64,000 nt of DNA from assembly GCA_028015205.1 (NCBI GenBank), contig CM051512.1, positions 6,625,255 to 6,689,254 of the forward strand, given 5' to 3'. Below the pieces are notes generated by a model, which was not told the DNA's origin, searched no databases, and saw nothing but the letters and a program-made list of their open reading frames with translations. Positions 13,301 to 28,300 of the stretch are shown here, in pieces. The number at the start of each line of letters is the position of its first letter. The first letter of the stretch is position 1. The position numbers were made by a program, and so were the translations under genes. Source of the DNA: Mytilisepta virgata (lineage: Eukaryota; Mollusca; Bivalvia; Mytilida; Mytilidae).

Positions 13301-16300
13301 TTATACCCTTTCCCCAACCAGAAAAAAAAAATTTTTGGAGGCATGTAAATAAATTCTTAGGAGATAAATGTGTAATATTGTTAGTTCTTACCAACATTTA
13401 TTCACTGGTGACATATTGGAAAAGCCATTAAAGTAGAACTACTCTAAACCAAACAGCTATAGAAATGTAGAAATTTTGAGAGAATCAATACTAAATTGTA
13501 TCTGTACTGAAAACTGACAGGAAGTTAATACATTGAAATATCGAAAGTCATGAAAATTTTCTGATAATCTTCAAGCCAAAAATTTTTCATTTTCAAATCT
13601 GCTATGAATTTAATATTTTATGTTTTGATAACAGACAACAATTGACCATTCCAGGACAAAAGCAATATACATGTATGTACACACTGCTATAAAGTATTCA
13701 GTTTATTTATACATGTATTTCAAACAGGTGAGAAATGGCCTTTTTACCTGACCATATATATTTTATATTATTTGATTTAGAATAAAAAAACCAGAGTTAA
13801 GTAAGTTTAATGTACAAGTTAATGGAACATTTTTCATACCTATCTGCCCTAGGCTTTGGTGGTGCCGTGAAAAGAGCATCATCATCAGCGTCATCATCAA
13901 ACAAGCTATTTTTAGATGAACTACGACCTTCTTTCTTCAGTCTGTCTACCTGTTTAGACGAAGCTGTGGATGAGGCCGTAGATTTAATGCTACTTGACCT
14001 TGACTTTTCTCCGGCAGATGAATCATCATCATCCTCCTGTTTGCATATAAAATATTCAAAAATCAAATACACAGTTATGGGTCTCTTCAAAGACGATTAT
14101 GTTTCAATTGTTTTAAGATGTTGTAGTATTTTCAAACACACAGACAGTCAAATATTTATAAATTTCATGATCAGGTGACAAATCTGTATCACATAACTAT
14201 GGTTAAAGACTATTGTTAAAACCTGAGAGGGGACAAAATATTAGTAAAAGACCGAGGTTATTCAGAAAGACTTAACAAGTGACTGGCGACAGAATATCTG
14301 TGACAGACCGAGGTTATTCTGAAAGACTTCAGTAAGACTGATGATGCTAGGTTTATTTTAATTTAACGAAACAGTTTTGCTCACAGACAATTTTTATCAC
14401 AAATTAATATTTCCGCCATATATGAAAATGACGACCACCTTCAGAAACCGTTGGTTCGCAATTATTTGAAAAAGATATAACTTTTCACATCAGCTTTAAC
14501 TTAAAAAGGCATAGGAAAGCTTTACTTTGAACATCTGAATATATAATATACACATACGTCATCTGATTGTTGTCTTTGTTTCTTTATAGCAGCTGTCAGT
14601 GGATTAGGACCACTACCAAACATTGATACGGCACCAGCAGGAAGCTAAAACAAATTAATAGGCTAAATAAAATTACATGTATATCATTTATAGCTAAGAG
14701 GATTTATTTCTTTTTTTCTTTTTGGCTTTAAATTTTGTGCCATTTGGGCATCGAATCCACTCAACAACATTTTGGGTAATTGTCTTAACTTTGAATATTT
14801 TTGGTTTTGATGAATACATAACTTGTCAAAAAGTTCACATGCAGTGTCATACAATTTTATCATACATGTAATTACCTTTTTCTCTTTTTTCTTCTCCTTT
14901 TTAGGTTCAGGTTTGGTCTCTTCTTTAGTTGATGAAAATAGGTTGTCATCCTCATCATCATCAAACAGGTCAGACTTGGCAGCAGGTGCTTTAACCTGAG
15001 GTGCTGATTTTTCAGGCTTCTCTACAATAATTAAAACATACATGTTAAACTCTTTAGCAGACAATAAAAGTATTGTGTTTTGAGACACAAAAAAAAGAAG
15101 AAAAATTAAACATGAAATCTAACAAAAAGTCAAAAATTAATTTTATTAAAATTAATAATAAAAATTTGTACAGGTTCAAGGGGACCCAGTGCCTCGCCTG
15201 CTTTTGCTGTTGTGTATTTTTTCAGTGTAATAGTTGAATGTACATAATTTTTCTCCACATCTTATTTATTGATCAGAAGAAGCTTCTGTCAAAGTTTGGT
15301 AGAAATTCAGGATGGTTTAAGAAAGTAATTAATGTTTAAAAAACTTTAACTGCAGATTGTATGTAATGTTAACTGGGAGAAAAATAAGCCCATATGATCA
15401 TGTACAAGTCCACTTATAGGAAAATTTGGAAAAATGGGAAAAAAAATTATTACAAAATTTTCCTCTTGATACTATTTTTTTTTTATCATGAACAAACTTC
15501 TGTCCAAGTTTAGTGAAAATCCTGGATGGTTTAAGAAAGTAATTAATATTTTAAAAACTTTACCTACAGACTGTATGTAATGTTAACTGCAAAAAAGTCC
15601 ATTTATAAGTAAAGTAAGGAAAAATCGGAAATTTTTTATTTTTTTTTTAATTTTCCTCTGAATACTATCTTTTATCACAAACAAGCTTCTGTCCATGTTT
15701 GGTTAAAATCCGGGATGGTTTAAGAAAGTAATTAATGTTTTAAAAACTTCATCTGCAGACTGTATGTAATGTTAACTGTGAGAAAAACTAAGTCCATTTA
15801 TAAGTAAAAAACAGAAAAATGGAAAAAAAAATTATTATAAAATTTTCCTTTGGATACTAAATTTTGATGATATGATCATGAACAAGCTTCTGTCCAAGAA
15901 AGTAATTAATGTTTAAAAAATTAGCACAGGGTGAATGTAAATGTTGATGCCTCTACAATATCAGAATGTAGGATCGCTATGTCAGGCTTCCTTCACAAAA
16001 GTCGCAGGCTCGACAAAAAGCAATAGCTGAACAATTTTTACTCCTCATTTTACAACAATGAGTGACATTTAAAATAATGACCTATTTTTATTTGTACCTG
16101 TTTTAGTATCAGATGGAAATAAATCATCATCATCCTCATCATCAAACAGACCCCCTCCAGATGACACCGGGGGTGTGTCTGACTTGGTTTCTTTCTTCTT
16201 TTCTTTTTGTTTCTTAACAGATTCAGCTACAAAGTACGAAGAACAAAATGCATGGGTCAATAAGACAAAGTCATATCAAAATACAGTAGATTCTTTTTAT

Positions 16301-19300
16301 CTCATAATGTATCTAAATTAATTTTCTGGACCTAAAGTTTTATATGCTGCACTACATTCAAGGATGATTTTGCCACATAGTGAAACGATGAAAATTCTGT
16401 ACTGGAAGACATTTTACTTTGTGTAGGAAATTGAAAATGGACAAATCCACACTGCCAAAAACTGAATTTATAAAAAACACAGATTAAAATAATCCTATAA
16501 AAATAATCCCTGTACATTTACTCCAATAATCTCAAAATTTCCATTGTTTTTGTTCCCTTCAAATTGGAAAACTCTATATGAATCCACAGACCAAATCTTT
16601 GTTTAAAACATTAAGCAGTAGGTTTATAACCATATGTAAAATTTTAAAATTTTTTCTCCCATTCTTCTCAGTCCAGTGGTTATAATTTATTTTAATTCCC
16701 ACAGGGATTAAAAGTCTTGTTCAATTTCCCGTAATTCTATTCACAGATTTTATGTTTATTGAAAGGATAAACTAAAGAAGTTCCAAAAGGACGTCGATGT
16801 AAACAAACTACTTATAACTACAGCATTTTCTTGAGATTTTTGTCGAAAATCATAGGAGAAACAGATTCTCCTTCAACTTACTCTTGAGTTATGGAATTTC
16901 TCCAACCTAAGTCATTACATTTTAGATTTTATCCCGCTCACTAAAGCTTGGTGTTGAAAATCAAAAATTTAACCATCATGGAGGGAGAAATTCCTTACCT
17001 CAATGAAGGAGAATCTATATACACATATAACTAATGTACATATAATTAAAAGAAGAAGCTGAAGGCAAACCAGATTTTACCTTGCAATGTACTTCATCAG
17101 ACTAATAATCAGAAAATCCAATTATAAGATTGATATATAGCTCTGACTTTTTGTGTATTGTGTGTAATACATTTTTCAAAAATAAAAAAGAATGATTTTC
17201 TCTAATTCTATGCACATTTAAACATCTCTTGACCCGTTTGATAAATTCTAATGTCACCACAAGTTGGTTAAATGCTCGTGAAGATTTCCCACCAAAAAAC
17301 ATTTGAAAGCCCTCTCAGAGTTTTACATCTTCATTAGAGAAAAAGATGAAAAAAAACTCTTGTGTTTATTATGAAATTTATCCACTCTCAATAATTAAAT
17401 TTTCATTTTTTAAAACTGCCCAGACAAGCCTTGCAGTTTAAAATTGAAAATTTAATTATCTCGAGTTGATAAATTTCATAATCAACTGGTCATCGTTGTA
17501 GAATCAATATTTCTCCTATTCTTGACGTGTTTAATCGGGGGATAAAAATACATAATATCTTTAACCACTTCCCGGTGATTAAATTTCTACGTGGGAATTA
17601 CCGCCCCTTTTTCCACAGTTAAACTAGAGAAGTCCCGAAATGACGTCCATGTAAACAAACTACATAGCAACGACTGTTTTCTTGAGGTTTTTGTCGAAAA
17701 TCATAGGAGAAACAGAAAGGCTCGCGTGTTCGAAATCGAAAATTTATCTATCTAGGGAGGAGAAATTCCATAACTCACTTGTGCCTGAAGGAGAATCTAT
17801 ATTTATTATGCACTTCCATTTAATACAAAAACTTCTTTTTATAATTTTCTATTAGAAAAATATTATTCTACCTCTAGGTTTGGGTTTTTCTTCTTTTTTC
17901 ACTTCATCATCAAAGAGGCCACCTCCTTCCTACAAAGAAGATAAATTGGTAATCATAGTATATATAACTAATCTTGACATGTGAATACATAAAATATATA
18001 AATAGTGACCAAACAACATGAATGAAAGTAGTGCATGAATGAAATATTCGTGTGCAGATTTTTGGTATTTGACTTTCAAGATTTGTTATTCTGTTTATCA
18101 GATGGAAAAATTCAGAAGATTTATTGGAGAGAAAGAAAATGGATTACGTTTTTATGCCACTAGGCATCAACGTTAGTACAGTAACATCATTGATCACAGC
18201 TATTGTCACTTCATAGAGTGAAATATGAACTTACTGTTCACCGGTGAATTATCAGATTTTCTTTCAAATTCTAATATTTCACAATACTCAATGTAGTAAA
18301 GATTCTTTATCTCCTGGGTTACCAAATTTCTACATTCAAGATTTATTTTATCTCTACAACATGTTAGCTATTGCAAGGATGTTGACATTAAAAAAACTGA
18401 ATTATAGAGATTGTAGAAAAAGTGTAATGTTTTAGGAAATAGAAAAAGAATTTGTTTCTCCTAAGATACGCATGTATCATTTTTCAATCAGAAAAATATT
18501 GTTCAGGTCAACAGTAAGTTGTGTTATTCCCAGGAATATTGATTTAAATTACAAATCAGGTCTCTATTTCACAAAAATGTGTACAACTATAATTGGATCT
18601 GGTTTCAGGTCATCATTAGAACAAAAACACTGAAGTCCAAAAATCAGATCATGATTACGACTAATCGCATTCTTACAAATTGGGACCTGTTTCCGACCAA
18701 CCAGAGCTCTAAATCTGGACATTCAGTCTAAAATATCACCGAAGAAAATTTAATCTCCCCATGAAATTAAACAATTTAATGTCTGAAATGGCCAAAATAG
18801 TAGCAAATGTAATTGTGAATATGGAAAACATTCCATCGTTCTAAACTTTTGAAACAAGTACACAGACCAAAATTATCCAGTTTTATAGAAATCAAAGATG
18901 TTTTGACAGAGAAAAAAATTTATGTCACCCCTTTCCACAAATCATCAGTTATAAAGCTAAAAAGGGCAGTAAATTTTTAAAAGAAATTTATAAAATATCT
19001 CTGAATTGTTCTGAAAAGGTACATGCACAATGAAGCATGGTAACTGATGTAATTTTTTCATTGACAAAGTGTCACTGTTTCTTGTGTTCAAATTTTTTTT
19101 TTTAAAAAGACAAAAACAAAATAATTTTTGCCGCATAAAAGCAGAAAAAATAACTGAACTCACATCATCGTCATCATCAAATAATCCTTTACTTGTAGAA
19201 AATAGTCCCCCTTTTGGTGCAAAGAATGGATCATCATCATCTTCCTGTATAGAAGTTGGAAACAAATCCTCTTCTAAAATATACAATTACGACCTTACTG

Positions 19301-22300
19301 GTGTTAAAAATGTTAAAACTTTCAGTGGTTTTCAGGACTTAGATATTCTATTTATCATTTCACTACTAGTTATAAAGTATAAAACTATTGATAAAAGAAA
19401 TATACATGTATGTAGTTTATTATTTTTAAAATAAAATAAGCTTACATTGTATTTCAGTGAATTTTTGTGATCTGGAATCCTAAATCTAATTTGTTTTGTC
19501 TTCAGAGGTAAAACATTAAGTGATTTTACTCAGAATATCAGTAAATATGGTTTTATCCAAATTAAATGAATAAAAGATATTTTTTAGATATATTTGTACT
19601 GTGTTATGATATTGTAATTATTATATTTATTTTGATATGATATTGTAATTATTATATTATTTATCTTGGCCTAATTTGTTTTGTGTGGCCTTATAACATG
19701 TATAATATGTTTACATAATACTTATAGTTGTTTACCAAATAATGTTATAACTGTGCAGTTTAGAAATTACTGGAACAATAAAAGATACTGATGGAATGAC
19801 TAGAACTTTCTATTTGACTTACATAATAATTCTGGTGTGATTCGATCTTCTACCATATTCCAGAAGTTTCCGTCACTGTTATATATATACGGAAAAGAAA
19901 GTTGGACTTTCAGAGCAGAACGTATTGGACCAGACATTCTTGTGTTCTCAGCTGTTGGATTGACACACTTTTATTTACGTTTCACACATCGTACTTGACA
20001 CACTTTTATTAACATTACATCATACTAGATTGTGACTGATTGGATATAATATTCCGTTTGGATTCCCGCAACAGTGACGAGGAGAATTCCGGATTAGGAA
20101 AAGACGAAGGATTTTGAACAGTTAAGTTGACATTTTAGTTTGTGTAATATTTTTTTGTAAACTTGTATATAATAAATCTTGTTAAATTTTATTATTGATT
20201 TGTGTCTTTTGTTGGCTACAATTTAAAAGGTGATTTCGGCCGTAACAACTGAAAAATGTCATTTTTGTTTAACCAGAGAAACAAACCATCATTGTGTTTC
20301 TTTGATTTTGACTTGTCTTTATCCTTCTTAGTTTTCTTCTTCTTATGTCCAGACTCTGATTCTGACACTCTCTCTACAACAAGAAATAAATATCAATAAA
20401 ATCAAATTTTTTAAAAAGGAATTTATGGGTAAGGAAAGAATTATGTAAAAACTATTGTTTCATTAAAATTAAACATCTTTTAATAATTTAGTTCCATTCA
20501 AATGAGCGCATTAAATCTCCCATGAGATAAATATTTAAGAATTGAATGCTTCATTTATAGCATTTTATCCCAGTGTGAAAGCCTTGACTAAAGCACAGTT
20601 CATATCAAGTGCAGAGTGCTTCGTACTAAAAATGTGTACACAGTCAAGGTTTTTACAACTCTATGAAACTACTAAAATGATGCATTCAATTCTTATTACA
20701 TTTTACATAAAATTCGACTGCAATTCAAAAATGTTCTCTGTATTGTCTTAGTTTAGTTTAAACATATTTGTTTATGGTGGATTGGGAAACAAGCTATAAG
20801 CTTATATTAATCCCTTTCCACTGGAAAAGGAGAATACGCCAAAATCCGGTAAGAAGAAATTTTGCCTCTGCTGTGGCCACAAGAGGCCTACTTTAATCAA
20901 AACATGCACGAGGCTTCTTTTGCATGCACAGAGCATGACACTCTCTGAACACGGGATCTCGGTTTAAAGTCTCATCCCAAGAACTAGTATTGTCTTGAAA
21001 TATTACTTCACTGTACTACACCGTCATCAATTTTGTCTCGCCGTGATATTGGCTGCAATATCGCCAACTCGGCGTTAAACAATATTTAATCAATCAATCA
21101 ACTTTGTCATTGGAGCACATGCTTAATAAGATTCTGACTTTTAATTGGTTATGAAATGTTTTTAGAATAATGTGATGAAAATACCGATTTGAATGAAACG
21201 AACAAATAAATATGTTATTATGAGAGATTATCTATCTTGATCAAATTACCATATACCATATACATGTAATTGTTTTAAATGTGTATAAAAATACTACACT
21301 CATTCATATGAAAATTATCAATTATCTCCCTTCACACCCATATCCTGTGTTAAACCATATTAAACCACACAGTTTTTCTTACCATAAATAACTCATGCAT
21401 GATATTTATAAATACTAGTTTCATTAATTGTCAATATCATATAAATGAATTAAGTGACTGAAGTAACATTTTTTTATTTTCACAGCAATGAAAACCTTGT
21501 ACAAACCTTTTGTTTCCCTTACAGGAGGTGGAGCTATTCCAAGTTTAGATGCTAGTTCATCTGTAAATCCACCTATCTATAAAATCATATGATTTAAATT
21601 TCATTACTCTATATTGGTATACTGTCAATAAGATCCATAATTTTATTATTTGTATATAGAAATTTAAAGCGACAATGACATTAATTCTTTATATGATTTC
21701 ATCAGATATTGTTGTTAATGCCACACCAAATTGATTTTTAGTTCTTTGGATTTTTATAGCAAAAATAGGAGCAAGAAAGCGAAATTTTAATTTTAATTTC
21801 TTTCTTGAGGACTAGATTAAATTTCATCACTCAACATTGTGAGATTCATAATTTTCTTATTACATGTGTTAAATCAGAAAATTATGCAATCTTTTTATTA
21901 ATGCCAAAAATACAGTAAAACTTAAAGGGCACATCTATATAGCAAATCACTGTGACAAAGAAAGGGCACAGTAAAAAAGTCGTATTGATGAACAAAGTAC
22001 AAATGCATGTAAAATTAAACTGTGTATAGAGGGCACCTTCTCATAAAGAACACTTTTTTCTGGTTCCTTGTGTGCCCTTTATAGACAGGTTTGACTGTAT
22101 GACTGAATGAACATCACAATATAACCTCACAGTTAATTGTGTTTCAGTAATATACATGTATTATCAAACATCTGAATTTGATAATTTTGCATTAATATTC
22201 ACTGTCAAATTTTCCTCCTCACATGTATGAACAAACAAGATCATTTAGCATAAAATCCAGCTAGAGTCCATCTTGAACATTAAATAAGGTCAGGGCCTAA

Positions 22301-25300
22301 TCTTGCCGGCGAAATGACGATTTAAGTCGCCAAAGAATTTTCAAAATCGCTAAATCTCGCCGGCCTATTCATTTCTTGGCGAAGTGAAGTCGCTATCGAA
22401 ATATCAGTAAATGGGAAATAACTCGCGAAATTTTTAGCACAGGTAAATTTTTGAAACAAAATGGCGACCAAAAAGAATCGGAATTTTGAAGTGGTCCACG
22501 ATTTATATTGTCAATGTTTGATTGAAATAAATACAACGGCGACTTTAAACCTATTTGAATTTTATATTCAAAACTATTTAAGGGAAATTGAAATATCGTT
22601 TCATTCGTTTGTTATGAATTGAAGATGCATGGCGTCAGGACGATGTTGCGTAATCACGAAGTCAACTAATTTTATATTTTTATATGATCAGCTGATTGAT
22701 GTTTTGTTCTACAGTTAGGATTACAAGGAAACACCTATGATGAAAGATAATAAGCCGTTAATAGGCTAGTTATGTGAATGAAAGTTGGCTTGGGTGACAC
22801 AGTATGAGAATCTCGAGTTACAATGACACAATGTTTTGACAACTTACCATTTGATAATAAAATATATTGGTAAGCTGTGAAAATTAAATTACTCAAGTAG
22901 GCCTACTCAAAATTAGTAGATCAAAAGAAAATCAAACTGTATATAACTGTCCTAATTTTTTTTTATAGTTTATCAAACTTTTATTTATATATATGCCATT
23001 GAAAACAGACACACAGAAAAAGCGCAACCGATACGGTGAATTAAAGTCCACTTCGCCAGCAAAATGACCACTTCTCCCTAATCCATCCTGGAAGGAGAAG
23101 TCACTTCTCTCTCTTCAAAATCCTAGATTAGGCCCTGAATAAGGTGCAAGATTTTTCTCAGCCTGAAGGTCTAACTGTGACTCTAAGATGTAGAACACAG
23201 CAATAAATCGTTCCTTTGCTTGCACTTTTGTTGTATCTGTAAGCAAGTTGTGTTAGAAAACTGTATTTTTGTAACTTTTCAACCTTTTCATCCTTCTTTT
23301 CCTCTTCTTCCTCCTTTTCTTCATCAACTTCAGATTCTTCTGTCTCACTTTCATCACTTTCTTTTTCTTTCTTTACATCAAACAAGTTACTTCCTTCTGA
23401 GTCAGACTGGAACAAATATATTTTCATTAGGCCAAACCAAATTACAAATTTACTTCCTAGATTCCCTTTCCCTTGAGCCTTTATATATTACTAATAACCC
23501 AAAATATTTATTTAGCAAACATTCTGGTTTTTTTACTTTTAATTGTCAATTTTTTTGTCAAAACAGAATTTTTAAACAAAATTACAGATTTATTATATAC
23601 ATGTAACTAGACTTAAAATTTGAATGCCTAAAATCTACAATGAGTGACTGAATACGCACCAAATGCCTACAGCAATAACTAAGGCCAGTTCAAAACATTT
23701 TAGATCAGTTCAGTACAGCTAAATAAAACATTTACATGATCTTGTCTAAATATATCAAAGTGGTCTGAACTTTACTACAATATATATACATCTTAATATA
23801 TCTTGATTGTGGTCTGATTATCTTGATTTTTTTGTATTTTGAAAATCTAGACTGATTGAACAACATTTAAACTGCCATTTAAGATCAAAAATGGATTAAT
23901 AGTTTATTTTTCTTCACAGTTTTCATAATGCAGATTAAATATTCATTTTTATATGTAGAAGAATAAGAACTCTACCTCTGATGAAAATGTTTCTGTTCTT
24001 GGTTTAGAACCTGGTTTCTCTTTTTCTTCATCACTCTCCGATGACGAGTACTGAAATTAGAATTGTATAGAAACTATCAGATTTTTAAAAAAAATTTAAA
24101 ACCCTATACATGTATAATTTACTTTTATATCATTTTTACACTGTATAAATACATTTTCATTATCTGAATTATAACACTACAAAATGTTGTAATTGACAAC
24201 TAATGATTGATTTAGTAATAAAATTATCAAAACAGTCTTGTTGTGTGGGCAGTTGCTCATACCTGAATTCCTAAAGACAACACCAAATCAAGCTAATTAA
24301 TTTACCTGTGTGGACTCCTTCTCCTCCTCACTTTCACTGATTTCACCATGATCTTCTTCTTCTTCCTCCTCTGAAATAAAAATAATCAAGTTTGCCAACT
24401 GATCTGTATAAATATGTTCTGTAAAATGATGGCTGGACGAATTATTGTTTAACGTCCAGTGGCAACCAGGTGCATATCAGGACGAGAACATGTTATGATA
24501 ATGAAAATGATCCCTGCTTTGTACTAGACCGACACGCTAAGTCGGATTTTTAATGTGCTAGCTCACGAAGTAACTGTCCACAGGAAGATATATCACCTCA
24601 CTCGGACACATTAAACTGACTCTGAGCCGACCAGTCTTTGCTCTTACTCCTAGATGCCGCGTGCTTGGCGGAAAAGCAGCAAATACCAATTTTAATGTCT
24701 TTGGTTTGACCCGGCCAGGGATCGAACCAGCGACCTTCCGCACTCGGGGGCGAGCACGCTACCACGTGACCACCGAGGCGGTTTTCTGTAAAATGTGCTT
24801 GTAAATTAAATATAACCTGCAGTTCAAAGATTAGGTAATGTACATGTTTCTATGACAAATGAAAATTTTACCTACCAAAGAATTATATGTCTTTTTTCTT
24901 TTTTAGTTCATAAACTCATTTCTTGTTTACAAATAACCATTTTTTATATCCAGACTGACGTCAGACTTCTGGAGTCTAATACCAAATTGATTAAAATTAT
25001 TTCAGAAAAAAACAAGGGAAAAAAATGTGTGCTGTAATATTTTCATTATAGCAGAAAATTATCAATATCAAATATCAGTAATTAATTTATTTTCATGAAT
25101 ATCAATGAACCAAAGTCCAATTTATCATAAATTACCTCCCCTGTTTTTTTTAGTTAATGAATGTATTATAATACACCTACAAATGTATAAAATGTTGTTT
25201 ATACCTGTAATAAACATTTTACCTGTTCATCTACAAAGGGTTAATTACCTAGGGATATTATCATATAAAATATGTAAATGTACAGGTAAAATTCTGCATA

Positions 25301-28300
25301 TAATGGGAGGTAAGTGGTCTATTTTTGTAATTTAGTAAAGATTTGTTGTATTAAGGATACTGAAATCCCACAGTATTACTATATCAAATATGAAAAAATT
25401 TCACAATGTATACTGAAATCTATTATATCATTCAGTAATTACATAAGCCAACCTAATTTATTTTTATAAATTGCCTTTGATTTTTATTACTTTCTCATTC
25501 TGACTTACCTGACTCTTCTTCTAATCCAACGTTATCATCTGACATAAAATTAGGAGTCCCAATCAGTAATGGCAGTGATCTATTTGTATAGGGATCCTAC
25601 AAAAATAATAAATTAATAGTAAATAATATGGAAGTGAAAATGCTGATGTTTAACATAATTTTTAATACATAAAGATTTTCATTATTCAACTTTGAAGTTT
25701 TAAGTATAAAATTTATGAGATTATAAACTGCTTTGTGATTTAATCTTGGGAGTGAGTATAATGACTTTAGTTGGTAACATGTTTACCTAGCCGCTCGTTA
25801 CGTTTTTGAGGGGTTCAGAGTCAGAATATAAGACACAACCAGAGCAATCTAAACATTGAGATTCTAACTCACAACCTCAGTGTTGGAGTTCATAAGTAGT
25901 CAAGACGAACTATCTAGACCACTCGGCCAACGAGGCCCCTGGTCATATGAAGAAGCATTGACTGGTAAATTTTCTGTATACTATTCTCGTTCATGTGATG
26001 CAGCTGGCTGTAGGCCGCCAATCTTTTTTTATGATTTACATAATTTGACATCAATTGTGCACTTTACATCACAATAAGTTCTGTTGAGCTTCTCTCAAAC
26101 ACTGATCCACCAATTTCGAAAGCGAATGATTTTTTTTCTGGTTTGCAGGAATCCATAGGATTTTATCGTAAATAGTGGTGCGTATTTTCAATCGAAAATA
26201 ATACAGACAATCTGTACAAGTAAACAGCCCTGTTTTTTATGTATCAACAAGTCAAACAACTCTTAAGACTATGATAAGATGTATGTTTTATATCAGAACT
26301 TGACATTCTATGTACAATCATGTCACATTATGATTAACTGTAGTCGTAACTGGTTTAACTCCACCACTGTTCAGTGTCTGTACCAAGTCAGACTATCCTG
26401 TCTCTCTGTTGTGTTTATGTTTGTGTTATTTTTTGTCCGGGGTTCTGTCTGTTAGGTTGGTTTGATTGATTGGGATGTCATTGTTGACCTTTCGTGTTAT
26501 CCATTTTGTTGTTTATTACGATTATTTGCAAAATGGGGCCAGAAATTGTTTATCCTATAAGTCTGACCTTTGGTTCCAATATAGGATCTACTCTGTAGTT
26601 AGTGTCATCATCATCCTCCGAGTCAGAATTGACAACATTGGGGTCTAGTGTTTCAAATGCCTCTTCTGTAACTTTAATTCCCAGTTGTAATGCTTCAGAC
26701 ACTTTAGGTATCAATTCAGCTTCTCTTTGTTCTCTAGTTTTTTCCTATAAAAAACAAAATTCCAATCTTCCATTATACTGATTATATTAGTAAAAATCTC
26801 AACAGAACACTACAACATTAATTACAATTCCAATGAGGAACCTGAGTGAGATCTTTTCTTAACCAATGTAGGTAAGAGAGATAATAAATTTGTCTCCCTT
26901 TTAGCCTCAGGACAAAAGGGAGAGCATTTAATAAACTCCCTTACCTACATTGGTTAGGAAAAGATAACTCACTCAGGTTCATCATTAACAGTGGAGGTAA
27001 AATTGATTTTTCCTTTGACAACTTTGAAAATTTCATGCCATGAATTCTATAACTGATGCAGCCCAGTCAATGGCATGTCCGTTATGTCATATCTGGATAT
27101 AAAAAATTATGTGTTTTTCTTAAAATCATAACATTTGCATTAAAATAGAGATAGAAGAATCTACAGTATTGTATGTATTTTTTCTGTTTTCATTTTGTGG
27201 GTTTTTTTTTCCTTTTGCTGGCATCAATTTTTGATTTCATTTTTACAAATGCCCATCAAAGTTTAAATTAATCTTAGATAACAAGACTTTTGAGTTATCG
27301 GATAGAGATAAAAAAAATTAATTTGCAAATTAGCCATTTCAGAAATTAATGTGGTGATTTCATTTTAATGACACAGGCTATAATTAAAATTTGCATTTTA
27401 AGTTTTGCCATAACATTCTATTGAAGCAAGTCTATGGATCAAATTAATTAAGAGGGGCCTCAGTGGCCGAGTGGTCTAGGTAGTTCGTCATGACTACTAA
27501 TGATCACTAGCCTGTGAACACTGAGGTTGTGAGTTTGAATCTCACCTGTGGCGGGGTGTGTTCGACTCTGATCTAAATTGACAAGGATTGCCAATTTTCC
27601 TACCGAAGGTTGGTGGTTCTCTCCGGGTACTCCGGCTTCCACCAGCAATAAAAAATAGCCAAATGTGCTGAAAACGGCATAAAACCCCAACTCAACAAAC
27701 AAATTAATTAAGCGTTGACAAAGATTAATAAATAAATGTAGATATGAAAACCTGTTGCTCTTCTTTATTAGTCTCTTTACTTTTATCTTCACTTCTAACA
27801 TCCTCATCATATACCCTCTGTAACAAGCAATACAACCAGGAATAGCATGATAAACTATAAATACTGTAAAGCCAAGCTCACTACTTGATACCCCCACCTT
27901 ACATAAGATACATGAAAGGAAATGGCAATATTTTGGACAGGAAAACTCCAACGGCAGTGAGATGAGTTTCATCAAATTCCATTCAGTGGTTTAGGAGGAG
28001 TTGCGAATGGCATACTGGAACCCCCTATCACTATGAATGGCATAGTCCATGTGTTGGTATGGGAAACCCTAAATGTTGGTCAGATCAAAATCTAAAATAG
28101 GAGGTGCACTATGGCATCATGTAATAAAGATCCTCTGAAAGTTTCATCAAATTCCATTCAGTTGTTTAGTAGGAGTTGCGGATGGCATCATGGTACCCCC
28201 TATCACATTGAAAGTCAAAGTCCATGTTTTTCTATGGGAAACCCCAAAAATTGGTCCGATCACATTCTAAAATAGGATTTGCACAATGCCATCATGGGAT

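Noticed and set aside
24558..24743. ORF conserved with 48166-48393 ([20 protein letters not shown]), tempting as a small gene family
   Set aside because: Both copies lie within the same tRNA-derived SINE with target duplications; the shared peptide reflects SINE identity.
27460..27975. A 171-codon minus-strand open frame
   Set aside because: It runs through the antisense of a SINE, through intron sequence and across WASHC2 exon 4. The true coding part is only 27752-27817.
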